Source: a virus. Taken from it: DNA of 29,014 bases. Each line of letters opens with the position of its first letter. The stretch's first letter is position 1. The translations under genes and the position numbers were made by a program. Below the pieces are notes generated by a model. The model searched no databases. It had not been told where the DNA came from and was given only the letters and a program-made list of their open reading frames with translations. The stretch is from positions 1 to 29,014 of IMG/VR virus record IMGVR_UViG_3300038548_000309; one strand, written 5' to 3'. Positions 1-8,234 of the stretch are shown one piece after another.

Positions 1-8
1 AACTCCCA

Positions 9-605
9 TTAGAAGATCTCAAGCTCCTCCATGTGGAACCGTAGGGCCACCGACGCTCCGATGGGTCCGCCAGTTGGATTCTCGTAGGCGAAGTAGGCAC
101 TGTCCAGCCTGCCCAATCGAACGGCGTTCTTCAGATCCAACGTACCTGCTGGCACCGCCCTGTGGAACGAAGCAACTTCTATGCCTCCCGTCAGGCCAGT
201 GATTCCGAGGGCACCTGTATCGTCCCAGACCTCGGCCTCTACTTCCGCCTCGTTGGTCGAGGAGAAGTTCCGATTCTCGGGAACGATAGGGAGGTTGGCT
301 CCGATGGCCCCAAGGATCGGGTTCTTCACCAGATACAGGATCATGCCTGGTGCAGCATCCGTAGCAGTGAAGCCATCCAATACCAACGTCTTTGTTGCAG
401 AGATGTTCCTGACGTACATGATAGGACCGTCGTCTGCCGCTGCGAAGGTAAGACTCCGTATAGCTTGAGAGGTACCGAGGGTGAACGCCTCACCTGCCCG
501 AGAAGCTGACGCTTCGCCTGACTCTTGAACCGACTGAGTCAGCAGCCGCCCATCGTTGTTGACACGTGCTCCCCGCTGAGTGAGCGGATCTCTAATCAAC
601 GTCAT
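9..605 (-). CDS. Putative virion protein (unknown)
   Basis: 198 residues, no family recognised. The sequence is rich in beta-forming and small residues with few charged clusters. It lies at the end of the late gene block, so a virion (neck, tail or fibre-associated) role is inferred from position only. The ATG overlaps the end of the 55-codon gene at 592-759 by 14 bp and follows a GAGGAG ribosome binding site. The stop TAA shares its last base with an ATG at positions 9-7, which starts another minus-strand gene (Met-Gly-Val...) leaving the window, so the operon continues leftwards. Confidence 0.75.
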   Translation of the reverse strand: MTLIRDPLTQRGARVNNDGRLLTQSVQESGEASASRAGEAFTLGTSQAIRSLTFAAADDGPIMYVRNISATKTLVLDGFTATDAAPGMILYLVKNPILGAIGANLPIVPENRNFSSTNEAEVEAEVWDDTGALGITGLTGGIEVASFHRAVPAGTLDLKNAVRLGRLDSAYFAYENPTGGPIGASVALRFHMEELEIF

Positions 606-759
606 CGTCTGTAAACTCCTCTTCGGTGATAGATTTCAAGTGCACTTCGATTCTCAGTAGAACCTTGAGTAGCTTCTGCGCTACATCCAACAGTTGATTC
701 GCTTGCTCGGTATCCGTCTCTGCTCGTTCACCAGCATCACTATCAGGATCAAAGCTCAC
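592..759 (-). CDS. Small acidic helical protein, GTG start
   Basis: 55 residues. The GTG start overlaps the upstream stop codon as GTGA, and the reading frame fills what would otherwise be a gap in a tightly packed operon. The protein begins MSFDPDSDAGERAE, has a central amphipathic stretch (QLLDVAQKLLKVLLRIEVHL, about residues 22-41) likely to be a helix, and an acidic tail. Function unknown. Coupling and position suggest co-expression with the virion genes. Confidence 0.7.
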   Translation of the reverse strand: MSFDPDSDAGERAETDTEQANQLLDVAQKLLKVLLRIEVHLKSITEEEFTDDDVD

Positions 760-1427
760 TGGATCCACCAGTTCGCAGCATCACTCACTAAGGTGAAGCA
801 ACGGTTGCGAGACCGGATAATAGCACTCTCAGCGTCGTCGATCAGTTCACCTGTAGAAGGAAGGAGTGTTACCTGAGTTTCTAGGGGACTCGTTCCTATC
901 AGTTTAATATGAAGCTGATCAGTGAAGCCTGATGGAACTCCTCGAGTTATCGCTAGGGGAAGTTGAATGTCTACAGACCCCAGCGAGACATCTACGTTTA
1001 GATGCCAGTCATCAAGGGCTACTGCATACGTCGTATCTGCTGCTGTGATAGTTCGTATCACCCTCCGCATTTGTGCTGGAAAGGTATAAGTACCGCCAGG
1101 GAAGGGAGTACCAGTTCCAAAGATCCCTGAGAATACCTGGCTCGCCCCGATGTCCAATGCAGCCTCATGCTGCTTAACTGCGGACACAGGCACTTGAACG
1201 TCGAGGATGTCACCTGTTAGATCAATAAAATCAACTGAGCCTCCAGGGGCACCCCCTCCCGGATCACCAGGGTCAGGCGGAGGAAGGGCTGGATCTGTGG
1301 GAGCTCCTACTGCCCCAAAGAACCATCCATCAGGCCCACGAACCAGGAGATCGTCCTTACTAGGGATCTGCCCTGAACAAGCAGCTCGAAGGACTGCCTC
1401 AGCTAGGAAGCGTTCACTCTCAGCTAT
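756..1427 (-). CDS. Putative virion protein, probable ATA start
   Basis: The part from a GTG at 1193 encodes 145 residues, but the same frame stays open for 78 more codons upstream, back to the end of the adaptor gene. That extension contains no ATG, GTG or TTG except a GTG two codons before the 1193 start. It reads as sensible protein: AESERFLAEAVLRAA near the start, then a Pro/Gly linker PPDPGDPGGGAPGG, then SVDFIDLTGD. An ATA at 1427-1425 overlaps the adaptor stop as ATAG and lies 7 nt after a GGGAGGG ribosome binding site, so I propose it as the start (223 residues). Alternatives are initiation at 1193 or 1199, a ribosomal frameshift from the adaptor, or a sequencing error in an ATG. The C-terminal part (TLLPSTGELIDDAES..., NWWIQ at the end) is beta-rich and fits a virion surface or tail-associated protein, which is inference. 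Confidence 0.6.
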   Translation of the reverse strand: MAESERFLAEAVLRAACSGQIPSKDDLLVRGPDGWFFGAVGAPTDPALPPPDPGDPGGGAPGGSVDFIDLTGDILDVQVPVSAVKQHEAALDIGASQVFSGIFGTGTPFPGGTYTFPAQMRRVIRTITAADTTYAVALDDWHLNVDVSLGSVDIQLPLAITRGVPSGFTDQLHIKLIGTSPLETQVTLLPSTGELIDDAESAIIRSRNRCFTLVSDAANWWIQ

Positions 1428-2104
1428 AGCAGTACCCTCCCTCGGAACGTCTCATCTACAGCCTGCCTCGGGTCATCTTGTAGATCCCTGAATGACCGAG
1501 CGATCGCAATACCTTCTGCCGGGTTCTGACCCTCCAACCACTCCTCAGTTGGCAGTTTCCTCAACTTGTTCTCAGCAGCCTGGAAGATGAATGTAGCCCT
1601 CTCATTTTCCTCCAAGTCAATCAACGCGTTCCTCAGCCCGATCATATGGATCACCCTGTCATACATCGAAGGTAATCCAGACGTATCTGTTGGTAAGGCT
1701 AGTTGAGGAGGCTCTTTGATAAAGAACAACTCCAACTGCTCCACGACGTTAGGGAGAGGATGAACGCTAATGAAAGCACCTACTCGGGCGTAGTGAGTAG
1801 GACTCCCTTCCCTCGTATCGTCGAACAACTGAAAGTTCTCGATCGAGGTCTTAATCATCCTCTTCCTCGTAGTGTTGTTCTTTAGAACCAACATCGCAAG
1901 GAGATCCGCCGGAACGTCGTATTCTCTCTGGTCGATCACAGTGTCTGCGGTAGCACCTTGTCTCCGGCCAGTAATGTCCAACTCACCGAATAGCTCGATA
2001 ACACCGTCATTGATCCACTGATCAAGCCGTTCGTTACCTTGTCGCTTATCCCCTAAAGCGAGATTGATTCCGTCTCTGAACTCTGTAAGTGTCTCAAGTC
2101 CCAC
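1424..2104 (-). CDS. Head-to-tail adaptor protein (second copy)
   Basis: 226 residues resembling the phage SU10-type adaptor family, which forms a ring beneath the portal and joins the capsid to the tail. Support: the N-terminus LTEFRDGINLALGDKR with an early DQWINDGVIELFGE helix, the mid-region YDVPADLLAMLVL, and a C-terminal helical bundle (YDRVIHMIGLRNALIDLEEN). The same order of elements is found in the next upstream gene, so the two look like diverged tandem paralogues. The start overlaps that gene by 11 bp. Family assignment is by pattern recognition, not by a search. Confidence 0.7.
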   Translation of the reverse strand: MGLETLTEFRDGINLALGDKRQGNERLDQWINDGVIELFGELDITGRRQGATADTVIDQREYDVPADLLAMLVLKNNTTRKRMIKTSIENFQLFDDTREGSPTHYARVGAFISVHPLPNVVEQLELFFIKEPPQLALPTDTSGLPSMYDRVIHMIGLRNALIDLEENERATFIFQAAENKLRKLPTEEWLEGQNPAEGIAIARSFRDLQDDPRQAVDETFRGRVLL

Positions 2105-2747
2105 TTGCTGAACCCTCCACCGGATCGGCTGCTGTAGGCTGAGTCTGCGTCAACCCGCCAAGAAGGAACGAGAAGTCCTGTCCAGTCAATCTACTCCCTA
2201 GGTAGGCTATCGCTCGATTAGCCCAGGTGATTGCTCTTGCATCTTCACCTACCGCCAGCAGTCCATAGGCTATCCCTAGCAGCAAGACAGCATTGTCCAC
2301 GTATGGAGGTAAGATCGTCACATCCCCGTCCCCAACCAAAGGAGGCGGTGTCTGCTTGAAGAACGCCAGGAGATTGATAACTCCATTAGGTAGGGGAAAG
2401 ATCAAGATCTCATCCCCCCTCCTAGTCCACCGGAGTGGTACGCCCTGTGCTACACTTCGATCCAACCTGAAATACTCACTGTTCGGTATCCAGGTTAGAA
2501 GATTGTCGTTGTCCTCATCACGTACCAGTTGAACAATCAAGGGGTTTACTGGCGCTGCATAGTTGTTCTGCGCCTGTACTGTCGGTATGGCTAGATCATC
2601 ATCTAGCTCGGTGAAGTCTATCCCACTCGCAATGTCAGTATAGGCAAGGTTGATCCAAACATCTCGGCGCGGATCGTCAACGTTCGACCTGTCTCCCATA
2701 GAGGAGTCCAGCTCGGTACGGATCTGTAATAGTGTCAAGACGCCCAT
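2094..2747 (-). CDS. Head-to-tail adaptor protein (first copy)
   Basis: 217 residues, same proposed family as the following gene: LLQIRTELDSSMGDRS at the N-terminus, RRDVWINLAYTDIASGIDF helix, NNYAAPVNPLIVQLVRD strand region, LRWTRRGDEILIFPLP hairpin, then a C-terminal helical part (VDNAVLLLGIAYGLLAVGED). Its start shares one base with the upstream stop (TAATG). Two adaptors in a row between capsid and tail genes fit a podovirus-like neck with portal, adaptor and a further ring or nozzle component. The specific ring position cannot be assigned from sequence. Confidence 0.7.
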   Translation of the reverse strand: MGVLTLLQIRTELDSSMGDRSNVDDPRRDVWINLAYTDIASGIDFTELDDDLAIPTVQAQNNYAAPVNPLIVQLVRDEDNDNLLTWIPNSEYFRLDRSVAQGVPLRWTRRGDEILIFPLPNGVINLLAFFKQTPPPLVGDGDVTILPPYVDNAVLLLGIAYGLLAVGEDARAITWANRAIAYLGSRLTGQDFSFLLGGLTQTQPTAADPVEGSASGT

Positions 2748-3016
2748 TAGACTTTCACTCTCACGAGGTCCACGTTAACTCCGCCCCCATTCTCTCTCAC
2801 TCCTACTGATTCATGCAACAGTTGAACATGCTCTGCTTCTGCGGGAAAGGGAAAGACACCGTCCTCAACGATGGACAGTTCTTTTCCTTGAGGCTTGAAG
2901 TTCGCAAGAAGGCGATCCCCCTCCTCTATTCCAAGGACCTGTAGGCGATTGCCTCTTCTTAGGCAGATCCAACCTGTAGATCCTATCTTATTGCTTTGAA
3001 GCAAAACGGCAGTCAT
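2747..3016 (-). CDS. Small beta-rich protein between capsid and adaptor
   Basis: 89 residues from an internal ATG at 3016 preceded by an AAGGTGG ribosome binding site. The frame is open to a GTG at 3094, but that start would overlap the capsid gene by 50 bp and lacks a good site. The sequence (MTAVLLQSNKIGSTGWICLR..., ending VNVDLVRVKV) suggests a small beta domain. Its place directly after the major capsid gene suggests a capsid accessory, vertex or connector function, but no family is recognised. Confidence 0.65.
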   Translation of the reverse strand: MTAVLLQSNKIGSTGWICLRRGNRLQVLGIEEGDRLLANFKPQGKELSIVEDGVFPFPAEAEHVQLLHESVGVRENGGGVNVDLVRVKV

Positions 3017-3044
3017 CGTTCCACCTTGTTCAACGTATGAACAA

Positions 3045-3971
3045 CTAGGCCCCTGAAGACCCGTCGATACCTCTCCAATCAGTTGAACCGGCACTCATCC
3101 TCGCGATGATACCGAACCAGCTGATCTGCTCCCGAGCTTCGAACCCACTGACATCGTCAGGAGTCGATCTCCAGAAGAACTGCAACGGGTACGACCTTGA
3201 GTTCTTCGGGATCAAGGTGAACCACGCATCGGCGTCCGTCAGATACTGCGACTTCATCGGGACGAGCCCCTGGCGGCTGATGACGTTCGAGGCCTCGAGA
3301 GACTCGATACCGTCGGCAGCAAACGTAGTCGTGACGACCTGCGTCTGCAAGATTTCCAGCGCCTGGAACCACCCAAAGATCGACACCAACACGTTCGTCG
3401 GCATCAGGTTGATCTTCAGGTCTCGGTCCGTCCGTAGGTCCATGAACCGCTCCAACGAGTTCTTGAGAGCAGTCGTGGAAAGATCCACGTCCGGATTGGC
3501 ACGGTTGGTGAAGGTCAAAGAACCTACACCGGTGTGAGCGATGTTGATGAGAGACACACCGTCATACGTCAGAACGGTCGAGAACGCACCATTCAGAACA
3601 GCATGAGCTGTGACCTCCTCGGCCTCACGCATCGAACGAGCCAAGTTCGACGCACCCTGACTATTCAGGGCACCATACACATCGTCCTCAACAGCCTCGC
3701 GGGTGATCTCAAACCCAAGACCAAACCCCGTGTGGATGTAGCGGACCTTCCCTCTGAACTTCGGCCGATCCATTGCAATCGGCGTTCCTTCAGGTCTCTT
3801 GACGGCGATTGGCATACCCGTAATCACCAGGTCATCTTCGTACGCCTGACTAGACGTGTCCACATTGAAGATGCCAGGATAGATCGCAGGAAGCTCGTTG
3901 TAGTCATCGATAAAGACCTTACGAGCACCAGGCCGCAAGAGGTTGTCGAATTGCCCTCTCACAACAGTCAT
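3045..3971 (-). CDS. Major capsid protein
   Basis: 308 residues, the usual size of a HK97-fold shell protein. Recognisable features are the N-terminal FDNLLRPGARKVFIDDYNELP segment, a GLGFEITREAVEDDVYG segment like the long-helix/E-loop part of Mu gpT-type capsids, MREAEEVTAHAVLNGAF, and a C-terminal GFEAREQISWFGIIARM strand pair. The ATG has an AGGAGAG ribosome binding site. It lies directly after a decoration-type gene and a scaffold-like gene, the standard head-module order. The exact capsid subfamily is not certain. Confidence 0.85.
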   Translation of the reverse strand: MTVVRGQFDNLLRPGARKVFIDDYNELPAIYPGIFNVDTSSQAYEDDLVITGMPIAVKRPEGTPIAMDRPKFRGKVRYIHTGFGLGFEITREAVEDDVYGALNSQGASNLARSMREAEEVTAHAVLNGAFSTVLTYDGVSLINIAHTGVGSLTFTNRANPDVDLSTTALKNSLERFMDLRTDRDLKINLMPTNVLVSIFGWFQALEILQTQVVTTTFAADGIESLEASNVISRQGLVPMKSQYLTDADAWFTLIPKNSRSYPLQFFWRSTPDDVSGFEAREQISWFGIIARMSAGSTDWRGIDGSSGA

Positions 3972-3979
3972 GATCTCTC

Positions 3980-4420
3980 CTAGATCTGGAACTGACGGTT
4001 CGCCGCCAAGACACTGACCTCGAAGAACCCAGTCGGACCGACGCCCTTCAGGTAGACGTCCTCAATGCGTAGACGTGACGCACCACTCGCGTCGTCTAGC
4101 AAAGCGACCCCATTCCCGTCGACGCCGACATCTCTGGATTCTCCGACATCCGTTGGCAGTGGATCCGAAAGCCCCTCAAGGAAGAACGTGCTGTCGGGGT
4201 AAGCGACGAATACAAGAGCGAACCCAGGATCGGGATCTAACTCAAGCAACACCGCATCATGAGCCGCAAAGCCCAAGATTACCGCCGGATCAGCACCGGC
4301 TTCGATAAGTTCGCCATTGCCATCAAGCAAGACAACAGCGCCCTCAACATACGTAGCCGCGCTCTCCAAGGGGAACCTACGAATCCGCCTTCCCGTATTC
4401 GGGATTGCAGGCAGAGCCAT
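3980..4420 (-). CDS. Capsid decoration (head-stabilising) protein
   Basis: 146 residues. The N-terminal pattern (RRFPLESAATYVEGAVVLLDGNGELIEAGADPAVILGFAAHDA) is typical of small beta-tulip/beta-barrel decoration proteins: a start segment, then a strand containing a G-x-V-x-L motif, then a conserved 'ADP..ILGFA' turn. It directly precedes the major capsid gene with an 8-bp gap and has an AGGAG site. It would bind the outside of the assembled shell. Assigned from pattern and position. Confidence 0.7.
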   Translation of the reverse strand: MALPAIPNTGRRIRRFPLESAATYVEGAVVLLDGNGELIEAGADPAVILGFAAHDAVLLELDPDPGFALVFVAYPDSTFFLEGLSDPLPTDVGESRDVGVDGNGVALLDDASGASRLRIEDVYLKGVGPTGFFEVSVLAANRQFQI

Positions 4421-4444
4421 TGGTGTCTCCTGGCGTTAAGTGTC

Positions 4445-4987
4445 CTAAGTCTCCTTGTGAGACTCAGGCCCTTCAACTTCTCGTTCTACATGCTCGGTGA
4501 CGCTCACCCCTCGAGGGCGTGCCCGATACTCTGGGCGCATCCCTTTCTTGAGTTCCATCTCCTCGACAGCGTTGTAGAACTCCTCCTGGACTCGTCCCAT
4601 CTCCTCAGCGGCGGAGTCGTCGAGCCCAGCCTGGATCTCCTGTCTGATGGATGCAGCGATAGCCATCATAACTACGTCACCTACCCGAACAGGATCGTCA
4701 GGCTTCATCCCTGGTAACATCTCAGCGACGTCGTCACCAAGGTCCTTCACGTAACACATCCGGTATCCGTCGATATGTCGGCTGGTTACGTTAGATAGCT
4801 CCGGCTTGTGCTCCGGAGAATAAACGAAACGTACATCTTCTTCTGGTCGTGTCCTCAGATACATATCTGCAAGCATCTTCAGACGTTGTCCTACCTTCCC
4901 GCCACTCCTCACTCTTGTGACAGGAGCCTTCGCCTTCCTATCCTTCGAGGGAGATCCTTTCCCTACGGCATCCGGTATGATTGGCAT
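4445..4987 (-). CDS. Unknown head-module protein
   Basis: 180 residues, unrecognised. The N-terminal 30 residues are basic and low-complexity (SPSKDRKAKAPVTRVRSGGK). A central domain (LADMYLRTRPEEDVRFVYSPE... RHIDGYRMCYVKDLGDD) follows, and the last 60 residues are acidic and helical. It lies between the scaffold-like and decoration genes, so a head-assembly role is inferred. One alternative is a protein packaged inside the head. Confidence 0.6.
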   Translation of the reverse strand: MPIIPDAVGKGSPSKDRKAKAPVTRVRSGGKVGQRLKMLADMYLRTRPEEDVRFVYSPEHKPELSNVTSRHIDGYRMCYVKDLGDDVAEMLPGMKPDDPVRVGDVVMMAIAASIRQEIQAGLDDSAAEEMGRVQEEFYNAVEEMELKKGMRPEYRARPRGVSVTEHVEREVEGPESHKET

Positions 4988-4997
4988 CTTTCAATCC

Positions 4998-5747
4998 TCA
5001 AGTTGGGAGCTTCAGCTCGTCAAGGCCAACACTGTCACGATACTTGGTGAACTCCTCAGTACTCATTCCTGAGGCCCGAGCGACTTCTTTCTCCAGATCA
5101 CTTATCTCTGGATCGCCACCCGCCGGGTCTGGAGGCGTAGGAGTGCTAGGCGGTATACTACCTGACCTCCCACGGTTAGCCAACGCTTTGGCCTCCAGTG
5201 CTTTAGTCCCCAAAGACATCGTGTACGCTCCCATGATGTTCTGCCGTGTAGCAGGCAGCCTACCATCCTTGAGCAACTGTCGAATCTGTGCCTCATGTTC
5301 AGCGAAGTCATCGACCTGAGTTGCTACCATCGAGAACTCCGCTTCCCCTACTCGTTCAGAGAGATCACCTATACCTTGAACATAACCTCTCTTTGTAGCC
5401 CACCGATCAAGAGCCTTGTCCACGTCCTCGAGGATCAGCTCTTCCATCGGCTTGTCGTCGTCAGGATCTGGTTCGGCAGGAGTGGCCACACTCACAGCGC
5501 CCCTCAGTTCAGCAATCTGCGTCTTCAGATCATCTACTTCGTTGTTCCGAGATCCCAAGCTAGAGATCATGTGGTCTAGTAAGAACTTGACCTCAGCCTC
5601 TGGCCTGTCCCTCAGGTCCTCCGGTAACGCTTCCAACGAGATCGTCGCCGGTGCAGCAGGCGGATCTCCTTCCTTCGGAGGATCAGCCGGCGGTGGATCA
5701 GCCGGTGGATCTCCCTCTGGTGGTACAACTGGTTCGTCAGCCATCAT
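4998..5747 (-). CDS. Putative scaffolding protein
   Basis: 249 residues with the composition of a phage internal scaffold. The N-terminal 35 residues are an acidic proline tract (repeats of DPP, PADPP), followed by a helical coiled-coil-like stretch (LLDHMISSLGSRNNEVDDL), an acidic linker, a long helical region and a short C-terminal helix after a second Pro/Gly linker (PPSTPTPPDPAGGDP). Two adjacent ATG codons are possible starts. Position between the portal and capsid genes supports the call. It would guide shell assembly and then leave or be cleaved. No protease gene is seen in this window. Confidence 0.65.
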   Translation of the reverse strand: MMADEPVVPPEGDPPADPPPADPPKEGDPPAAPATISLEALPEDLRDRPEAEVKFLLDHMISSLGSRNNEVDDLKTQIAELRGAVSVATPAEPDPDDDKPMEELILEDVDKALDRWATKRGYVQGIGDLSERVGEAEFSMVATQVDDFAEHEAQIRQLLKDGRLPATRQNIMGAYTMSLGTKALEAKALANRGRSGSIPPSTPTPPDPAGGDPEISDLEKEVARASGMSTEEFTKYRDSVGLDELKLPT

Positions 5748-5773
5748 TCACCTCTCATCGACGAGGGTTAAGG

Positions 5774-6055
5774 TTACTTCTTCTCTCCTAAAATCATCGA
5801 AGCCAGTTCGGGATCTGTTCGTTTCAGATCTTCGAAAGACTCATTCATCCTCTTTGCCATATACTCCTCGAACGGAGTCTCGTTAACCTCCGACAGGCTC
5901 TCCACCAAAGAGTATATCCGTTCCCAGTTCTGCAGCGCCCCCTGTCGGCGGAGGAAGTCTTGGTGGCTCTCCGCTTGACTCAGGTACTCCAGTATCTCTG
6001 CGCCTAAGAATTTCAGCCTCTCGCAGTAGACCTTCCAGCCCGCTGAGCTTTTCAT
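5774..6055 (-). CDS. Small helical protein overlapping the portal gene
   Basis: 93 residues from an ATG at 6055. The frame remains open upstream to 6250. The 173-bp overlap with the end of the portal gene is unusually long. The protein (AGWKVYCERLKFLGAEILEYL... FLRRQGALQNWERIYSLVE) resembles the small helical proteins often encoded after portal genes in tailed phages: a 'GW+' start, a helix and an 'R.QG.L..' helix. That similarity makes the overlap believable. A later start outside the portal gene would remove this core. Function unknown. Confidence 0.6.
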   Translation of the reverse strand: MKSSAGWKVYCERLKFLGAEILEYLSQAESHQDFLRRQGALQNWERIYSLVESLSEVNETPFEEYMAKRMNESFEDLKRTDPELASMILGEKK

Positions 6056-7988
6056 TGATCTCAGCGCTCTCAACTCCTCTGCTGAAAGCTTCCAATCCCC
6101 CCAGGTCCTCTGCTCGAGGAAGGAGGCGCTCAAGGACCGTAAGACCTGCGAGTGCTTCTTCCGGATCGGAGATGTCAAACGTCTCCAGTACATCACCCAT
6201 GAACTTTTGAGCCCCGCCAACCATCGACCTAACAACCTCAGGTAAAGCATCTGGCGCCAATCCTTGAGCTAGAGGTATCATCTGTTGATAGAGAGTGGTA
6301 AGCAGGTTGAACATCGCAATCGAGTTCTCCCGCTTGACCTGTCGATTCTGCAGTGATGTCGGAGCCTGTACCTTGACAGCCAACCCCAACTCCACCACAC
6401 GCCTCGGCAGCCTGAAGACCGCTTCTACTGTTCGACCCCGTTCTCCCATCCAGGCAAGACCCTTCCCATTCACTCCGAACTGGAAGTAGAGATCAATAGC
6501 CTGACTTCCAATCTCATCCAAGCCTGAGCGGATTCCACGAACAGTCAGGTCAATCCTCTTAGCTTGTTCCTGGAGGAGGGCTAACTGGGCCGATGCGGTA
6601 GTCCGTGATACTGGCTGCGCGGAGCCCGCGGTTACCTCATTGGTCCCAGATAGCCGCTCCCCATAGTCCCTGAGCATCAACTCCTCGTTCACAGTCGAGG
6701 GGTAGATCTCGGATATTCTCATCTCTCGAATGTCGTTGTGTACGTCCAAGACCTCGAGGATCTTACCTGAGTACAGTGGATCACCAGGCTGTAGAGCCCT
6801 GACTCCTTTCCGCTTCAGGAATATCTTCAAGCTGGCCAGAGTGATGTTATCGGATCGCTGGTTGTAGCGAGAGCTGATAGCCTCCTGAATCTGCTCCAGC
6901 ATCTCACACAGCCCTTGATCGTAGAACCTTCCAGGTACAGGGAAGTAACCCAACTTGACGAAAGGACGCTTCCCATGCCAGTAGGGATGAAACTGTCGTC
7001 CAACGATCTTCTGTAGCTTCTCGTTGTAATAGACGACGATCTCAGTCATCTTAGGCAGCTCGCCGTTCGACTCCGATTTCGACTTCAAGTCATAGGTAAG
7101 CCAGACTTCGTAGAACACGAACTCCTCTCTGAAGTGTGGCTCAGTCTCCTCAATTTCCTCAGCCAGTTTCTTCTGGTCTGGAATCCTACTATCATCAGCA
7201 GGCTTCTGATCCTTGAGTAGATCCCAAGTTCCCTTCTGGAAGCGGCCACTCCGCTCGTGGTCAATGATGTCTGTTTCATTGAGACGTATCCGCTTGGCAC
7301 ACCACCTGGCTCTTTGAATGTCTGACTCCGCAAAGCGAATGATGAAGTCAGTCAGATCCATATTGTAAGTGATCGGCCCATCGTGCATGACCAATGACTT
7401 CGGAAACACACCGGTTCCATCGGAGGTGATCTGGAAGAACTCTTTCTCAATAGCCTCGTAGCCCACCTCGAGTACCGAAGTACCTAACTGTGCTGCTTCG
7501 ATAATCCAGGGGACAGCAGTCTTGTCGATCTTCAGATCTCTTTCTGAGGCGATGTCAAGGAAGACTTCGATCTCATCAACGAAGGACTCCCACTCCTCAG
7601 CTAGATCAGTTAACACCCATCTGGGACGAGCAGTCAGGGTTGCCTGAACTAGTTGAGCAGTAAGAGTATTCACTGCCTCTTTGACGACGGGCAGGGTAAG
7701 ATTCGACGCACCGAAGAATGGGAACGTCTTGGGTCCCTCAGGCATGGGCACATCATACACCAGCTTCCAGCGAGCCAACTTCCTTTCGAAGTCAGACCTC
7801 TCGTTCAATGCTCGCCAGATCTCGTCCCGTACGAAGTTCGTAACGTCATCGCAGATAGGATCCCACATCGAACTAGGGATCTGAGCCGCGATCGGCGTCT
7901 CTTCGATAGGAGCTTCAGATTCTTCCGGTGGTTCCTCGGTAAGAACCTTCAGCTCTTTTACCGGCTTTGGTATGATATGGTCAGGCAT
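5883..7988 (-). CDS. Portal protein
   Basis: 701 residues, in the size range of podoviral (P22-like) portals, which form the dodecameric DNA gate and terminase docking site at one capsid vertex. Supporting features: an N-terminal acidic tail, then LARWKLVYDVPMPEGPKTFPFFGASNLTLP with the characteristic 'PF.GASN.T.P' turn, WHGKRPFVKLGYFPVPGRFYDQGL in the clip/stem region, a QIQEAISSRYNQRSDN helix and SGTNEVTAGSAQPVSRTTASAQ before the crown. The C-terminal 45 residues are Pro/Gly-rich and overlap the next gene. The start lies 2 bp after the stop of the preceding gene. Confidence 0.85.
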   Translation of the reverse strand: MPDHIIPKPVKELKVLTEEPPEESEAPIEETPIAAQIPSSMWDPICDDVTNFVRDEIWRALNERSDFERKLARWKLVYDVPMPEGPKTFPFFGASNLTLPVVKEAVNTLTAQLVQATLTARPRWVLTDLAEEWESFVDEIEVFLDIASERDLKIDKTAVPWIIEAAQLGTSVLEVGYEAIEKEFFQITSDGTGVFPKSLVMHDGPITYNMDLTDFIIRFAESDIQRARWCAKRIRLNETDIIDHERSGRFQKGTWDLLKDQKPADDSRIPDQKKLAEEIEETEPHFREEFVFYEVWLTYDLKSKSESNGELPKMTEIVVYYNEKLQKIVGRQFHPYWHGKRPFVKLGYFPVPGRFYDQGLCEMLEQIQEAISSRYNQRSDNITLASLKIFLKRKGVRALQPGDPLYSGKILEVLDVHNDIREMRISEIYPSTVNEELMLRDYGERLSGTNEVTAGSAQPVSRTTASAQLALLQEQAKRIDLTVRGIRSGLDEIGSQAIDLYFQFGVNGKGLAWMGERGRTVEAVFRLPRRVVELGLAVKVQAPTSLQNRQVKRENSIAMFNLLTTLYQQMIPLAQGLAPDALPEVVRSMVGGAQKFMGDVLETFDISDPEEALAGLTVLERLLPRAEDLGGLEAFSRGVESAEINEKLSGLEGLLREAEILRRRDTGVPESSGEPPRLPPPTGGAAELGTDILFGGEPVGG

Positions 7989-7990
7989 AG

Positions 7991-8221
7991 TTAGGCGTCA
8001 GGCTCCTTGCCCCAGTTCTTGACGTCGGCTACCGTGATGGCTCCTTCCTTACCGGTCCCCACCAAATCTCCCAGATCCTCAGCAGTGATGCCTAACTCGG
8101 CAGCAACCTCGGCTGCACGGTCAGTTGCATAGTTGATCTGCGTCCCACCCTCGGTGGCCTCAGCGTCGGCCGGACGAGCCTGCCTGCCCGCTAGATGTGC
8201 TGGAAAAGATTGCGTCGGCAT
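7991..8221 (-). CDS. Small protein with E3-binding-domain-like motif
   Basis: 76 residues with a strong GAGGAGGAAGT site. Residues about 31-70 (ATDRAAEVAAELGI... then DLVGTGKEGAITVADVKNW) match the pattern of the peripheral-subunit-binding domain (E3-binding domain) of 2-oxoacid dehydrogenase complexes: A(S/T)..AR.LA.ELG...L..V.GTG..GRI...DV. In enzymes this three-helix fold binds the E3 subunit. In phages, similar modules occur in small virion-associated proteins, with unknown partners. Location between fibre and portal suggests a virion or assembly role. The fold assignment is from motif only. Confidence 0.65.
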   Translation of the reverse strand: MPTQSFPAHLAGRQARPADAEATEGGTQINYATDRAAEVAAELGITAEDLGDLVGTGKEGAITVADVKNWGKEPDA

Positions 8222-8234
8222 ACTTCCTCCTCAC

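Noticed and set aside
3534-3983. Plus-strand 149-codon frame opposite the capsid gene
   Set aside because: It lies wholly antisense to the well-supported major capsid gene, has no ribosome site and its protein looks like a frame shadow (basic, low hydrophobic pattern).
4259-4717. Plus-strand 152-codon frame opposite decoration and unknown head genes
   Set aside because: It spans two real minus-strand genes and their gap and has no ribosome site.
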